Shown one piece after another: positions 1 through 10,695 of a stretch of 64,000 nucleotides of DNA. The notes beneath the pieces are model-generated. The model saw only the letters and a program-made list of their open reading frames with translations, had not been told where the DNA came from and did no database searches. Within the stretch, counting starts at the first letter, position 1, and every line of letters begins with the position of its first letter. The position numbers were made by a program, and so were the translations under genes. Source of the DNA: Sepiola atlantica (taxonomy: Eukaryota; Mollusca; Cephalopoda; Sepiida; Sepiolidae); the NCBI GenBank assembly GCA_963556195.1, contig OY744529.1:57918580-57982579 (forward strand). The letters are read 5' to 3'.

Positions 1-3000
1 AATGATAATTGACTTGTGACGCATGAATGTGTACTCAGTCGCGTAAGAAATTCATTTTTTTAATAAGTTCAAAATGATAATTGACTTGTGACGCATGAAT
101 GTGTACTCAGTCGCATAAGAAATTCATTTTTTTCATAAGTTCAAAATGATAATTGACTTGTGACGCATGAATGTGTACTCAGTCGCGTAATAAATTCATT
201 TTTTTCATAAGTTCAAAATGATAATTGACTTGTGACGCATGAATGTGTACTCAGTCGCATAAGAAATTCATTTTTTTCATAAGTTCAAAATGATAATTGA
301 CTTGTGACGCATGAATGTGTACTCAGTCGCGTAAGAAATTCATTTTTTTAATAAGTTCAAAATGATAATTGACTTGTGACGCATGAATGTGTACTCAGTC
401 GCGTAAGAAATTCATTTTTTTAATAAGTTCAAAATGATAATTGACTTGTGACGCATGAATGTGTACTCAGTCGCATAAGAAATTCATTTTTTTCATAAGT
501 TCAAAATGATAATTGACTTGTGACGCATGAATGTGTACTCAGTCGCATAAGAAATTCATTTTTTTAATAAGTTCAAAATGATAATTGACTTGTGACGCAT
601 GAATGTGTACTCAGTCGCGTAAGAAATTCATTTTTTTCATAAGTTCAAAATGATAATTGACTTGTGACGCATGAATGTGTACTCAGTCGCGTAAGAAATT
701 CATTTTTTTCATAAGTTCAAAATGATAATTGACTTGTGACGCATGAATGTGTACTCAGTCGCGTCAGAAATTCATTTTTTTTATAAGTTCAAAATGATAA
801 TTGACTTGTGACGCATGAATGTGTACTCAGTCGCGTAAGAAATTCATTTTTTTCATAAGTTCAAAATGATAATTGACTTGTGACGCATGAATGTGTACTC
901 AGTCGCATAAGAAATTCATTTTTTTAATAAGTTCAAAATGATAATTGACTTGTGACGCATGAATGTGTACTCAGTCGCATAAGAAATTCATTTTTTTCAT
1001 AAGTTCAAAATGATAATTGACTTGTGACGCATGAATGTGTACTCAGTCGCATAAGAAATTCATTTTTTTAATAAGTTCAAAATGATAATTGACTTGTGAC
1101 GCATGAATGTGTACTCAGTCGCATAAGAAATTCATTTTTTTAATAAGTTCAAAATGATAATTGACTTGTGACGCATGAATGTGTACTCAGTCGCGTAAGA
1201 AATTCATTTTTTTAATAAGTTCAAAATGATAATTGACTTGTGACGCATGAATGTGTACTCAGTCGCGTAAGAAATTCATTTTTTTCATAAGTTCAAAATG
1301 ATAATTGACTTGTGACGCATGAATGTGTACTCAGTCGCGTAAGAAATTCATTTTTTTCATAAGTTCAAAATGATAATTTACTTGTGACGCATGAATGTGT
1401 ACTCAGTCGCGTAAGAAATTCATTTTTTTCATAAGTTCAAAATGATAATTGACTTGTGACGCATGAATGCGTACTCAGTCGCGTAAGAAATTCATTTTTT
1501 TCATAAGTTCAAAATGATAATTGACTTGTGACGCATGAATGTGTACTCAGTCGCATAAGAAATTCATTTTTTTCATAAGTTCAAAATGATAATTGACTTG
1601 TGACGCATGAATGTGTACTCAGTCGCGTAAGAAATTCATTTTTTTCATAAGTTCAAAATGATAATTGACTTGTGACGCATGAATGTGTACTCAGTCGCAT
1701 AAGAAATTCATTTTTTTAATAAGTTCAAAATGATAATTGACTTGTGACGCATGAATGTGTACTCAGTTGCATAAGAAATTCATTTTTTTCATAAGTTCAA
1801 AATGATAATTGACTTGTGACGCATGAATGTGTACTCAGTCGCGTAAGAAATTCATTTTTTTCATAAGTTCAAAATGATAATTGACTTGTGACGCATGAAT
1901 GTGTACTCAGTCGCATAAGAAATTCATTTTTTTCATAAGTTCAAAATGATAATTGACTTGTGACGCATGAATGTGTACTCAGTCGCGTAAGAAATTCATT
2001 TTTTTCATAAGTTCAAAATGATAATTGACTTGTGACGCATGAATGTGTACTCAGTCGCATAAGAAATTCATTTTTTTCATAAGTTCAAAATGATAATTGA
2101 CTTGTGACGCATGAATGTGTACTCAGTCGCGTAAGAAATTCATTTTTTTAATAAGTTCAAAATGATAATTGACTTGTGACGCATGAATGTGTACTCAGTC
2201 GCATAAGAAATTCATTTTTTTAATAAGTTCAAAATGATAATTGACTTGTGACGCATGAATGTGTACTCAGTCGCGTAAGAAATTCATTTTTTTCATAAGT
2301 TCAAAATGATAATTGACTTGTGACGCATGAATGTGTACTCAGTCGCGTAAGAAATTCATTTTTTTAATAAGTTCAAAATGATAATTGACTTGTGACGCAT
2401 GAATGTGTACTCAGTCGCATAAGAAATTCATTTTTTTCATAAGTTCAAAATGATAATTGACTTGTGACGCATGAATGCGTACTCAGTCGCATAAGAAATT
2501 CATTTTTTTCATAAGTTCAAAATGATAATTGACTTGTGACGCATGAATGTGTACTCAGTCGCGTAAGAAATTCATTTTTTTAATAAGTTCAAAATGATAA
2601 TTGACTTGTGACGCATGAATGTGTACTCAGTCGCGTAAGAAATTCATTTTTTTAATAAGTTCAAAATGATAATTGACTTGTGACGCATGAATGTGTACTC
2701 AGTCGCGTAAGAAATTTATTTTTTTAATAAGTTCAAAATGATAATTGACTTGTGACGCATGAATGTGTACTCAGTCGCATAAGAAATTCATTTTTTTAAT
2801 AAGTTCAAAATGATAATTGACTTGTGACGCATGAATGTGTACTCAGTCGCGTAAGAAATTCATTTTTTTCATAAGTTCAAAATGATAATTGACTTGTGAC
2901 GCATGAATGTGTACTCAGTCGCGTAAGAAATTCATTTTTTTAATAAGTTCAAAATGATAATTGACTTGTGACGCATGAATGTGTACTCAGTCGCGTAAGA

Positions 3001-3232
3001 AATTCATTTTTTTAATAAGTTCAAAATGATAATTGACTTGTGACGCATGAATGTGTACTCAGTCGCGTAAGAAATTTATTTTTTTAATAAGTTCAAAATG
3101 ATAATTGACTTGTGACGCATGAATGTGTACTCAGTCGCATAAGAAATTCATTTTTTTAATAAGTTCAAAATGATAATTGACTTGTGACGCATGAATGTGT
3201 ACTCAGTTGCATAAGAAATTCATTTTTTTAAT
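1..3232. repeat. 72-bp satellite array, about 45 copies
   Basis: Units start at 1 and every 72 bases after it. The register never slips, and the last unit (from 3169) diverges at about 3233. The array continues off the left edge. Copies differ almost only at two sites: G or A in the GCGTAAG/GCATAAG segment, and A or C (once T) in the run before ATAAG. All four main combinations occur. A rare C-to-T change (AATTTATT) marks the units at 2665 and 3025. No ORF runs through the array. Confidence 0.98.
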
Positions 3233-4790
3233 CTTGAAACCAAAACAAAATCGGAAAAATTGAAAAACAGGAGCATTCCGAAAAAATATTTTTAAAAGTG
3301 TTCTAAATTTTACTAACAATTAATTTCAAATGTATGGTAGGGCAAAAGTATAATAAACAATAAAACACTCGGGACACACTATCCGCCACACACTATCCAC
3401 TATGCGACATCATTGAAGTTTTACTTACAGACAATTATTCAGTTTCCAGTTTCACTTTGGAAAAATAGAATGTAATTTTCACAATAAAAGTTTATGTTTT
3501 TTAATTTTAAAAATAGAAAGGTTAAAACTAAAACATATTCGTCGATATTTAAAAAAATTAATATAATTTTAAAATCAGATAAGGAAATAAAATCTTATTG
3601 AGACTAATTAAAACAGTAAAAGTATTTTTTTAATAAAAATAGATTGACTGTTTATGTTTATTCTAATAAACCTATGAATTAATTAGGGAAAATTATTAGA
3701 AAACCATCTGACTGATGGTTTTCTAATTCTGTTCTATTACAAATCCGTACCTTCTATATAAAATTAAATATACTAGATGAAATTACTAAAATGAAATATT
3801 ATAGCGATTATGATATTCCATGCATAGTTTTCTGTCGGCAAACTAATTGTTGCTATTTTGATCGCTCGGACATTTCTTTGATCGCACAGACATTTTTTGG
3901 ATTATTATATAATGTTTAGTAAAATGTACGTAATTTTTTTAATTCAGTATCTTTAGATCTTAGTTCCAGAAAATTGATATTTATATTTCAAAAGATTAAC
4001 AAAAAAAGATTTCTTTAAATTTCAAATTTTACTGAATTACTGTTTTTAGCTATAGTGAAAACATTTTTCATTCTAAACGTTTTTTAACACGTAGAAATAT
4101 TTCTTAGATTAACTTAGTTAACCTTTCAAACATAATCAAATTTTATTTTAAACTCTTAAATAGATATAATTTGAGTTTTACATGAATTTAATTATGATAT
4201 TTTAATTCATTCTTAAATAATTATTAATTATTTGAAAGTATTGGCAACTCAGAAATTAAATTTTTTTTATTATTCTGAAACTTATTCTGAAAATCATTTC
4301 TTCTGAATTTATTAATGTTTGAATTTAAAATATTCAACATATTTTTATCTTATTTTACTTTAATTTAAAAATTAAAATTCTGAAATTTTTGAAAATATTA
4401 GCAAATCATTTAATTTGAATTAGAATATGGAATTAGTATTTTAAAAAAGAAAAAACCTGAAATTCTTAAATATAACTAATACGTAAAATTATATTTTATT
4501 ATTTCAAAATATGATGTTTAAATAGAAAAAAAATATATTATTTTTGATAATTCTTAACTTATTAATAATTGAATCTCTAATAATTGAAAAAAAGAATAAA
4601 TGTTATTTAAAAAAATAACAAAAGAACCACAAAAGAAGAATTAAATAATGATAAGAAAATTTGGGGAGATTTTAGAGGGTTAAAAGTGGAGGTATAAGTT
4701 CTAAGCAACCCCATTATTTATTTTGCTTGTTTATTTATTTTTAATAACTTTACTTATTTAAAGAAAACTCTAAATTAATTAATAGAATAT
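3233..4790. other. AT-rich DNA without recognisable genes
   Basis: Very AT-rich sequence with many short A and T runs and no open frame of note. The only distinct structure is a perfect 14-bp stem with a 5-nt loop at 3695-3727. I see no RNA gene or coding relic. Confidence 0.6.
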
Positions 4791-4794
4791 TGTC

Positions 4795-5465
4795 TTTTGT
4801 GACTTTGTCTCTGTGAGCAGTACTGAATCATGTAGTAGGGTGGTCCGGAGAAAACTGATGTCTTGTTTGATAATATTCTAACAATATTTTTTAATAAATT
4901 ACAAAAGTAAAGATATTTTTAATGTGTCCTATTTATTTATTTCCAAATAACTTCATTTTTTAACTTAATCTCTATATTAATTACAAATTATAGTCAATTG
5001 TGGTGTTGTTGTTATGGGAAGTACTGAATCATGTAATAGGACTGTACAGAAAAGGAAAATGTTTTACTTGACTATATTCTAATTATGTACTTTTACTATT
5101 TATAAACAAAAAAAGTGAAGTTATTTTTAATTGCAAGCTTCATTAAGAAATGTATAACTTCATTTGTAAAATTTAAATTCTTAATGATTGGGCTATAGTT
5201 ATTTGTGCTTTGTCTTTATTGACAGTACTAAATCATGTAGTAGGGCTGTCCAGAAAAGGCAAATGTTTCATTTGATATATTCTATTAACAATTTTTTGTT
5301 CTAAAATATACACGTGAAGTTATTATTGTTGCTAATTTCATGTTTAAAGTTAAATTCAAATTTATTACAATATAATTTGTGACTTTGTCTCTATGGACAG
5401 TACTGAATAATGTAGTAAGGTTGTCCCAAAAGGTAAATGTTTTAAATAAGTATACTAAATATACT
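4795..5465. repeat. Degenerate ~200-bp tandem repeat, four copies
   Basis: A block containing AGTACTGAATCATGTAGTAG followed by a GG-TGTCC-AGAAAAGG-AAATGTTT segment recurs with starts near 4819, 5020, 5224 and 5399. Spacing is 201, 204 and 175 bases. The copies are clearly diverged. No product is predicted. Confidence 0.7.
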
Positions 5466-5808
5466 ATTTTTTGTTCTTAATTATGATAATGAAATTAGTT
5501 AGAATTTCTTATTATTGCTTTTATCCAGATTACGAAGGAAAGTTTTAAATAATTAATTTTGTCAGCGGATAAGAAGTAATAAATCCTATTCACTAATGAA
5601 TTAGATGCTTTCATTATTGTGATGTCATAATGAATATTGGTTCGACTCAATTAGCAATTGTTACTAATATTTTCACCAACTCAAAGTATGACTCAATTTG
5701 AACCTGGTAACTGATTCTTTGGATTCTTGTTATTTGTTGCTTTTTTAAATTATGATAAAAAATATATTGTACATTCTCAAACTGCAATGCTTTAAAAAAG
5801 TGGAATAT

Positions 5809-6799
5809 ACTGAAAAATGCGGACGCATGTGTATTAATGTTCTTAAATATAAACCTGGAAAAGCACAGAACAAGTGGAATTAACTCTTAAAATATTGAAG
5901 TTGGAATTGAAATTTGAAACATTAAATATAGAGTAAAATTATCCATGTAAAGAGAATAAACAATAATGAATTTGATTATTTATTAAATAATAGTTTTCTT
6001 ACAGAATCATTCAAAATGTGAAGAATCGATGAGCGATTGCTCTTTACCACATTACCTCGAGTGGAGTGTATTCTATGGCTGACTCTTCTTAGCTATGGAA
6101 TCTGCCTGTATTTAACAATGTATCCATACTGCACAGGTGAGTAAATTTTGATATTTTGTGTTACATGAAAAGCACATGTGCTTTTTTATTTTATTTTAAT
6201 CAAATAAATTGAACCAAACTTTGACATAATAAACTTACATTCAACTCTTCCTAATAGTTTACTCTCCCTAATTGTCAGCACAATTTTTTAACTTTTCCTA
6301 ATTGTAAGTGCCAACTAGATTTTCTTTTTAATTTTAAACTTTTTAAAAAATAATTTCCAATTTTATTTAAAAACGAAAATTAAAAAATTTAGTTATAAAG
6401 TGATCAAGTGATAAAAGTTTATTGTTTAAGTCACTAAATTTTTGAGTCACTAAATCAAGTCACAAATCAGTTATCCTAACTTGTTAATTTGCCTAAGTCA
6501 TCACTTTTTTTGTTTACTTGAGGTGACTATTAAGACGAAATCTACTGTATAATCAAAGAAAAAGATATTTAGGGTGTTTTATGTCATTCTTGTGTTAATT
6601 AAAATACCAATATCCAAGAAAGAGCTAAGAAAAACCATTGCATATGTCTGCCATTTAAGCAACCTTGTGATTAAGTGTACATTTAGTTCTTCAAATCTCA
6701 ATTACAGCTTCAATATTTTAAAGGTTAATTCTGCTTGTTCTGTACTTTTCCAGGTTTATATTTAAGAATATTAATACACATGCGTCCGCATTTTTCAGT
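5809..6799. mobile_element. 991-bp element with ~110-bp terminal inverted repeats
   Basis: 5809-5918 is matched in reverse complement by 6690-6799, with only scattered mismatches. Both ends begin ACTGAAAAATGCGGACGCATG. Such long inverted termini are typical of a non-autonomous DNA transposon. The inside has no transposase. It is AT-rich except for an exon-like 132-bp patch at 6005-6136. A clean target duplication is not readable: TA occurs near both ends, but the right flank runs into a TA microsatellite. The superfamily is unknown. Confidence 0.7.
6005..6136 (+). other. Exon-like segment with consensus splice sites
   Basis: A pyrimidine-rich tract ending TTTTCTTACAG comes just before 6005, and GCACAG|GTGAGT follows at 6136/6137. 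The 132-bp segment is less AT-rich than its surroundings. All three frames have stops; the longest gives 25 codons and ends TGA. It could be a noncoding or terminal exon, or chance. It sits inside the inverted-repeat element. Confidence 0.2.
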
Positions 6800-6802
6800 C
6801 TA

Positions 6803-6803
<1 letters not shown>

Positions 6804-6857
<54 letters not shown>
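6804..6857. repeat. (TA)n microsatellite
   Basis: Uninterrupted TA run at the right end of the inverted-repeat element. Apparent reading frames through it are artefacts. Confidence 0.97.
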
Positions 6858-6860
<3 letters not shown>

Positions 6861-7028
6861 GGACGGCGGCACCAGGGGGCAGGGGGGGGGGCTCAAGCCC
6901 CCCCCCCCATTTTTTTACTTGGCCCCCCACTTTACGGTCATCAATAATGAAGTTATATATGCACGTGTTTAACCGCCCCCCCCCACTTTTTAAGAGAGCC
7001 CCCCACTTTTATAACTGTCCCACAGGTC

Positions 7029-7031
<3 letters not shown>
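6858..7031 (+). repeat. Dispersed repeat with poly-C tracts (copy 1)
   Basis: Contains several runs of 6-13 C or G. It matches 63708-63832 in reverse complement, including the unique core around GGTCATCAATAATGAAG. Two copies at opposite ends of the window show that it is interspersed. The end motif CAGGACC and the G-rich start would suit a hAT-like non-autonomous element, but I cannot prove the class. Confidence 0.7.
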
Positions 7032-7117
<86 letters not shown>

Positions 7118-7231
7118 TTTCGTGTGTATGTGTGTGTGCCTGTGTGTGTGTCTATATTTATGTGTGTGCGCCTACATTTATATGTGTATATACGTGCATA
7201 TATGTGGTTGTATTTATATATATATACATAC

Positions 7232-7292
<61 letters not shown>
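7032..7292. repeat. (TA)n then (TG)n compound microsatellite
   Basis: TA to 7091, then TG-rich sequence with interruptions, then pure TG from about 7233. The frames that read IYIY or CVCV here are repeat artefacts. Confidence 0.97.
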
Positions 7293-7293
<1 letters not shown>

Positions 7294-7984
7294 CGTTATT
7301 GATACTGATTTCGTCCCTCTTAATCACCGACGTAAGAATTACAAGAAAGTTTTATTTCCGCTAGTTTTCACATGTTCTTTCGTTTTTAATCGATTTTCTT
7401 GGCGAACTTCTCCGTCTAGTTCGAATCGTACAATTGAAGGACACAATTTAAAAGCGTATAAATGTCAACCTGTTAACGCAAACGCTGTTATGTATTACTC
7501 TTTTGACCTTGGAAGGGGGATCACAGAAATACGCCGCAGTCAACACACAAGTATACGCCTACTAAACCTAGAACAGGTCGCTGAGCCGTAATCAAGAATA
7601 ATAAAAACATATTGAACGTTTTTATTCTTTTCAGGATATGCATGATTGATTGAAGCCGAGTACACATTGACGTCGCTCTATCTTTGTCAATCAGCTGTTT
7701 TGTTTGTTTATCATCGTCATTCTTCTCACACGCACATACATCTTTTCAATTATTTATTCACTAGATTGCGTTTGTGGAAATGCGTGTGGCAAGGCAGCCT
7801 CGCATGTATAATTATGAATGTGTGCACATATATGTGTGTATACCCCCCTCACACACACACATAATAAATTAATTTGTTTTAATTACTTTTTCAATTACTC
7901 ATTTTTAATTACTTTTTAATTAGCTATTTTTAAATTACTTATTTATTTTTATTTTTATTGATTTACCCTTTATTCATTGACTTT
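7293..7984. other. Unassigned mixed-composition DNA
   Basis: 7300-7640 has normal base complexity and an open frame to 7591, but that frame begins in the microsatellite and matches nothing I recognise. A short CA run lies near 7850, and TTAATTACTTTTT-type AT-rich sequence follows. No gene is supported. Confidence 0.4.
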
Positions 7985-8104
7985 TAACTAATCCACGTAT
8001 GGAGTACTGTTGGGTTGGTGAATCTCTGTCCCATTTTAGGGTTCTTGATAAGGTGCAGAAATGTATCTGTAATTTGATTAGCCACACCCTTTCTTCTTTG
8101 CATC

Positions 8105-8156
<52 letters not shown>

Positions 8157-8470
8157 TACACAGACGTGATGTTGCTAGTCTCAGTCTTTTCTATAAATAC
8201 CATTATTGCATGTGTTCTTCAGAATTATGTGATCTATTCTCCGCTTCTTTTGTTCCAACTCGTTTGACTCGTTGGTCTAGTAGTCTCCATCAATTCGCTG
8301 TTTTTTTATACCTCATTGTAAAACAGCTTATTATTCCAGTAGCTTCTTTCCAAGAACTGTAGGCTTGTGGAACTCTCTTCCTGTTGACTGTTTTCATTTT
8401 ACTTATAGCCTTGATCTTTTCAAGACTAATGCTAATAGGTATCTCCTGTCTTTGCGATAATCATATTTCG
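7985..8470 (+). pseudogene. LINE ORF2 C-terminal fragment
   Basis: The conceptual frame reads NPRMEYCWVG, then LDKVQKCICNLI, then RRDVASLSLFYKYHYCMCSSEL and later ACGTLFLLTVF. These are the C-terminal blocks of an APE-type non-LTR reverse transcriptase. The same blocks occur on the minus strand at 10.7-11.1 kb (HPCMEYCCRIWAG, LDKVQKRVSNLIG), so the two are copies of one family. A CT/CA microsatellite (about 8104-8161) sits inside the coding relic, and there are stops and frameshifts. It is a dead, 5'-truncated copy. Confidence 0.75.
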
Positions 8471-8765
8471 TTCTTGTTAGCTCCTTACATCAAGTGGCTT
8501 CATGCCTTGTATAGAGCGATTTCCATGAAAAAAATCAATATTTCTATATATATTTTTATGAAATAGTCTTTAGTTACTGTTTTTTTAATTTATATAATTT
8601 TAATTATGATATAATCCCTTTATGTAATTATTTTGTTTATTAATTTATATTATTTTATATTATTTTTTATATTTGTTTGTCCATAATCACAAGGCCAATG
8701 TAAGTTACGATTTATTGATTTATCAATTCATAATCCCTAAAATAGTGATCTATCATTTAACTATC
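8471..8765. other. AT-rich spacer
   Basis: T-rich sequence with TTTTATATTATTTT-type runs. No feature seen. Confidence 0.5.
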
Positions 8766-9172
8766 ATTTGTAGCAGTTATATGAGGGGCTTATTTTATTT
8801 AAATGTACGCGCAGTATAATGCGTTAGATTGAGTCGTGGTTTGGCTTCGTGCATGCGCACTTGAGCCTGGACTGTTAATTATGTGGGTGTGATGATACAT
8901 CTGCGCAGAAGCAAGATTAATACGCCAATACGGGTCTTGGCGCAAAATTTAAAAATTCCAATCAGTTCCCGTTTTGATCGCCTTTAGATAAGATATTATC
9001 CTGTGTTCGCCGTTTTTCTATGGATGGCCGGGTAGAATGGAACTCCCAGAATACAGCATCCGTGTATCGACACAATCCAGCTTAATGAACAATTCTCGTC
9101 GTGTTCCAATTTTCCCTTGAATAAAAGTTGATACCTATTTAGTTGTGGCGATGTGGTTTTATTTATGGAAGA
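8766..9172 (+). mobile_element. Possible 5' LTR of a Ty3/gypsy element
   Basis: Non-AT-biased stretch with an AATAAA signal near 9119, ending just before a sequence matching a tRNA-Trp primer site. A gag relic follows 1.2 kb downstream on the same strand. No second copy of this stretch was found in the window, so the boundaries and the LTR call are inference. Confidence 0.3.
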
Positions 9173-9181
9173 TGGTGACCC
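9173..9181 (+). other. Candidate tRNA-Trp primer-binding site
   Basis: TGGTGACCC matches the first nine bases of the primer site used by CsRn1/Kabuki-clade gypsy elements, which prime with tRNA-Trp. Nine bases could occur by chance. The downstream gag relic of a fitting type raises the odds. Confidence 0.3.
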
Positions 9182-10370
9182 TTTTTCTTGTTCAATCTTC
9201 TATTTCAGTCAGATGCGGCCAGATACAACTAACTCTACCAAGTTACGTTCTTCATCTTGACTTTCTAATCAACTAACCACATAACCTCTCCATAAAAAAC
9301 TTAAATTGTGTAACCCGTTCGAGATTACAGAATTTAAGTTTTTGGTAGAGATAAACACGCAGCCTTCTTCAAAAGAAAAAGAAAGACATTTTTATAATTA
9401 CGCAACTTTGTCAACGAACAATTTTGTTCATTCTATTGCACAGTTTAAAGAGGATCAAACTACCATGAAAAAAGTGTTCCGTCACAACACAAGTTAGTTG
9501 GCAGGAAAAATATTGTGGATTTGCCAAGATATCGTTTCAGATAGCACTCAAATGTGGGTAGGTGCATTTTATTACAAGTTTTATATTTTCTGACATGTTA
9601 TTCCGTTTCGTTTCAATTTTTGCTGGAGATCAATTGGCGATTAGATATAGAAAAAAAGAATCCCGAGTAAATCGTGATCGATGAGTAACGAAATACAATT
9701 TTCAGTGCTATAAATTGAGGATTAAGTTCAGGATTATTTTGATGCGTAAAATTATGGTATAAACGTATTTTAACTTTCCCGCTCTTTGTGAAAATGGTTA
9801 CCACGTAGTGCACAGTTTTCTGTCCGTGGATGACTTAGACATGACCGCGTGAGGTTTGACAACACCCAATTGCAGCGCCTTTAAAATAAATATTTTTCTA
9901 CTTCTTCCTTTCTTGTGGAGACCAGTATTTTGGGACTGGAACGTTGTGCACTAATGTTTTTTCTCATATTTTTTCTAATATGTATTGCATCTCGGTACTG
10001 ACGAGGGAGACAAAATAAGTTCTTTTTTTTAACTTTCCAGCATAATATGTTAAGCGCGCAATTTTTCGTCATTTAATCATTTCAATAGTTTTTATTACTG
10101 ATTGCGGTTTTTCTTGTCTCGCCCAACAATATTTTTCATTCACATTAGGTTTGCCGCCTATATGAAGTCAAGACACAATATTTCCAAATATTTTTCCAGA
10201 TTCCTTTCCATTCATCCATTATCTCGTAATGAGAATCCGTCCTTTTTATATTAGTGTATTTCGTGTCCACTTCCAGTTTGTTACCTAAACAGATTATTCA
10301 CCTTCTAACAGGCTCTCTTTCATTTTTACGACTGCTTATTAGAAAATCATATTTCTTTCCTTTCATTTCG
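9182..10370. other. Leader-like or unassigned sequence before gag
   Basis: Short open frames only (for example 9306-9497), with no recognised product. If the primer site is real, this is an unusually long leader or holds a decayed insertion. Confidence 0.35.
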
Positions 10371-10373
10371 ACA

Positions 10374-10695
10374 ATGAGTGCCAACTCTATACCAGCTTTT
10401 TTCAGTGATGTGCACATGTGCTTTGCGCAAATAGAGGCATATTTCGCCTCTCACGGCATAACTTCAGAGTCAAAACAATTAAACTTACTACTGCAAGATC
10501 TTATCACGGAAACTCAAACCGGAGTGTCTTATGATACCGTTAAGATTGAGATACTTTGTCGTACATCTCTTTCTGATGAGCGTCCGTTCCAAACACTTGT
10601 AAACGATGAGTTACTCTAAGATCGTTTGCTTAGCCAGTATCTTCGTCAAATGTGTGAATTAGCTGCTTGTTCACATAAGTTTAACATTTCTGCAT
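10374..10695 (+). pseudogene. Ty3/gypsy gag N-terminal relic
   Basis: An ATG at 10374 opens a frame with the blocks IPAFFSDVHMCFAQIEAYF, SHGITSES, YDTVKIEILCRT and FQTLVNDELL. After the stop at 10617 it continues in frame as DRLLSQYLRQMCELA. This order (W/F-x-QVEAqF, then YD-lK-el--R, then RpsqlLrrM) is the capsid core of gypsy gag proteins, of the CsRn1-like type. The remainder is lost where a reverse-oriented LINE begins at about 10.70 kb. The Gag would have formed the cytoplasmic particle. Dead copy. Confidence 0.65.

Noticed and set aside
1..3232. CRISPR-like array or ribozyme-bearing satellite
   Set aside because: There are no unique spacers between repeats, so not CRISPR. I looked for a hammerhead core (CTGANGA plus GAAA) on both strands of the 72-bp unit and it is absent.
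6718..7364. Several overlapping ORFs reading IYIY, CVCV or THTH
   Set aside because: They are translations of TA, TG and CA microsatellites. The same applies near 14.2, 40.7, 47.1, 48.6 and 49.2-49.8 kb.
7293..7591. A coding exon after the TG microsatellite
   Set aside because: The open frame has no homology I recognise, no clear splice sites, and begins inside the microsatellite.
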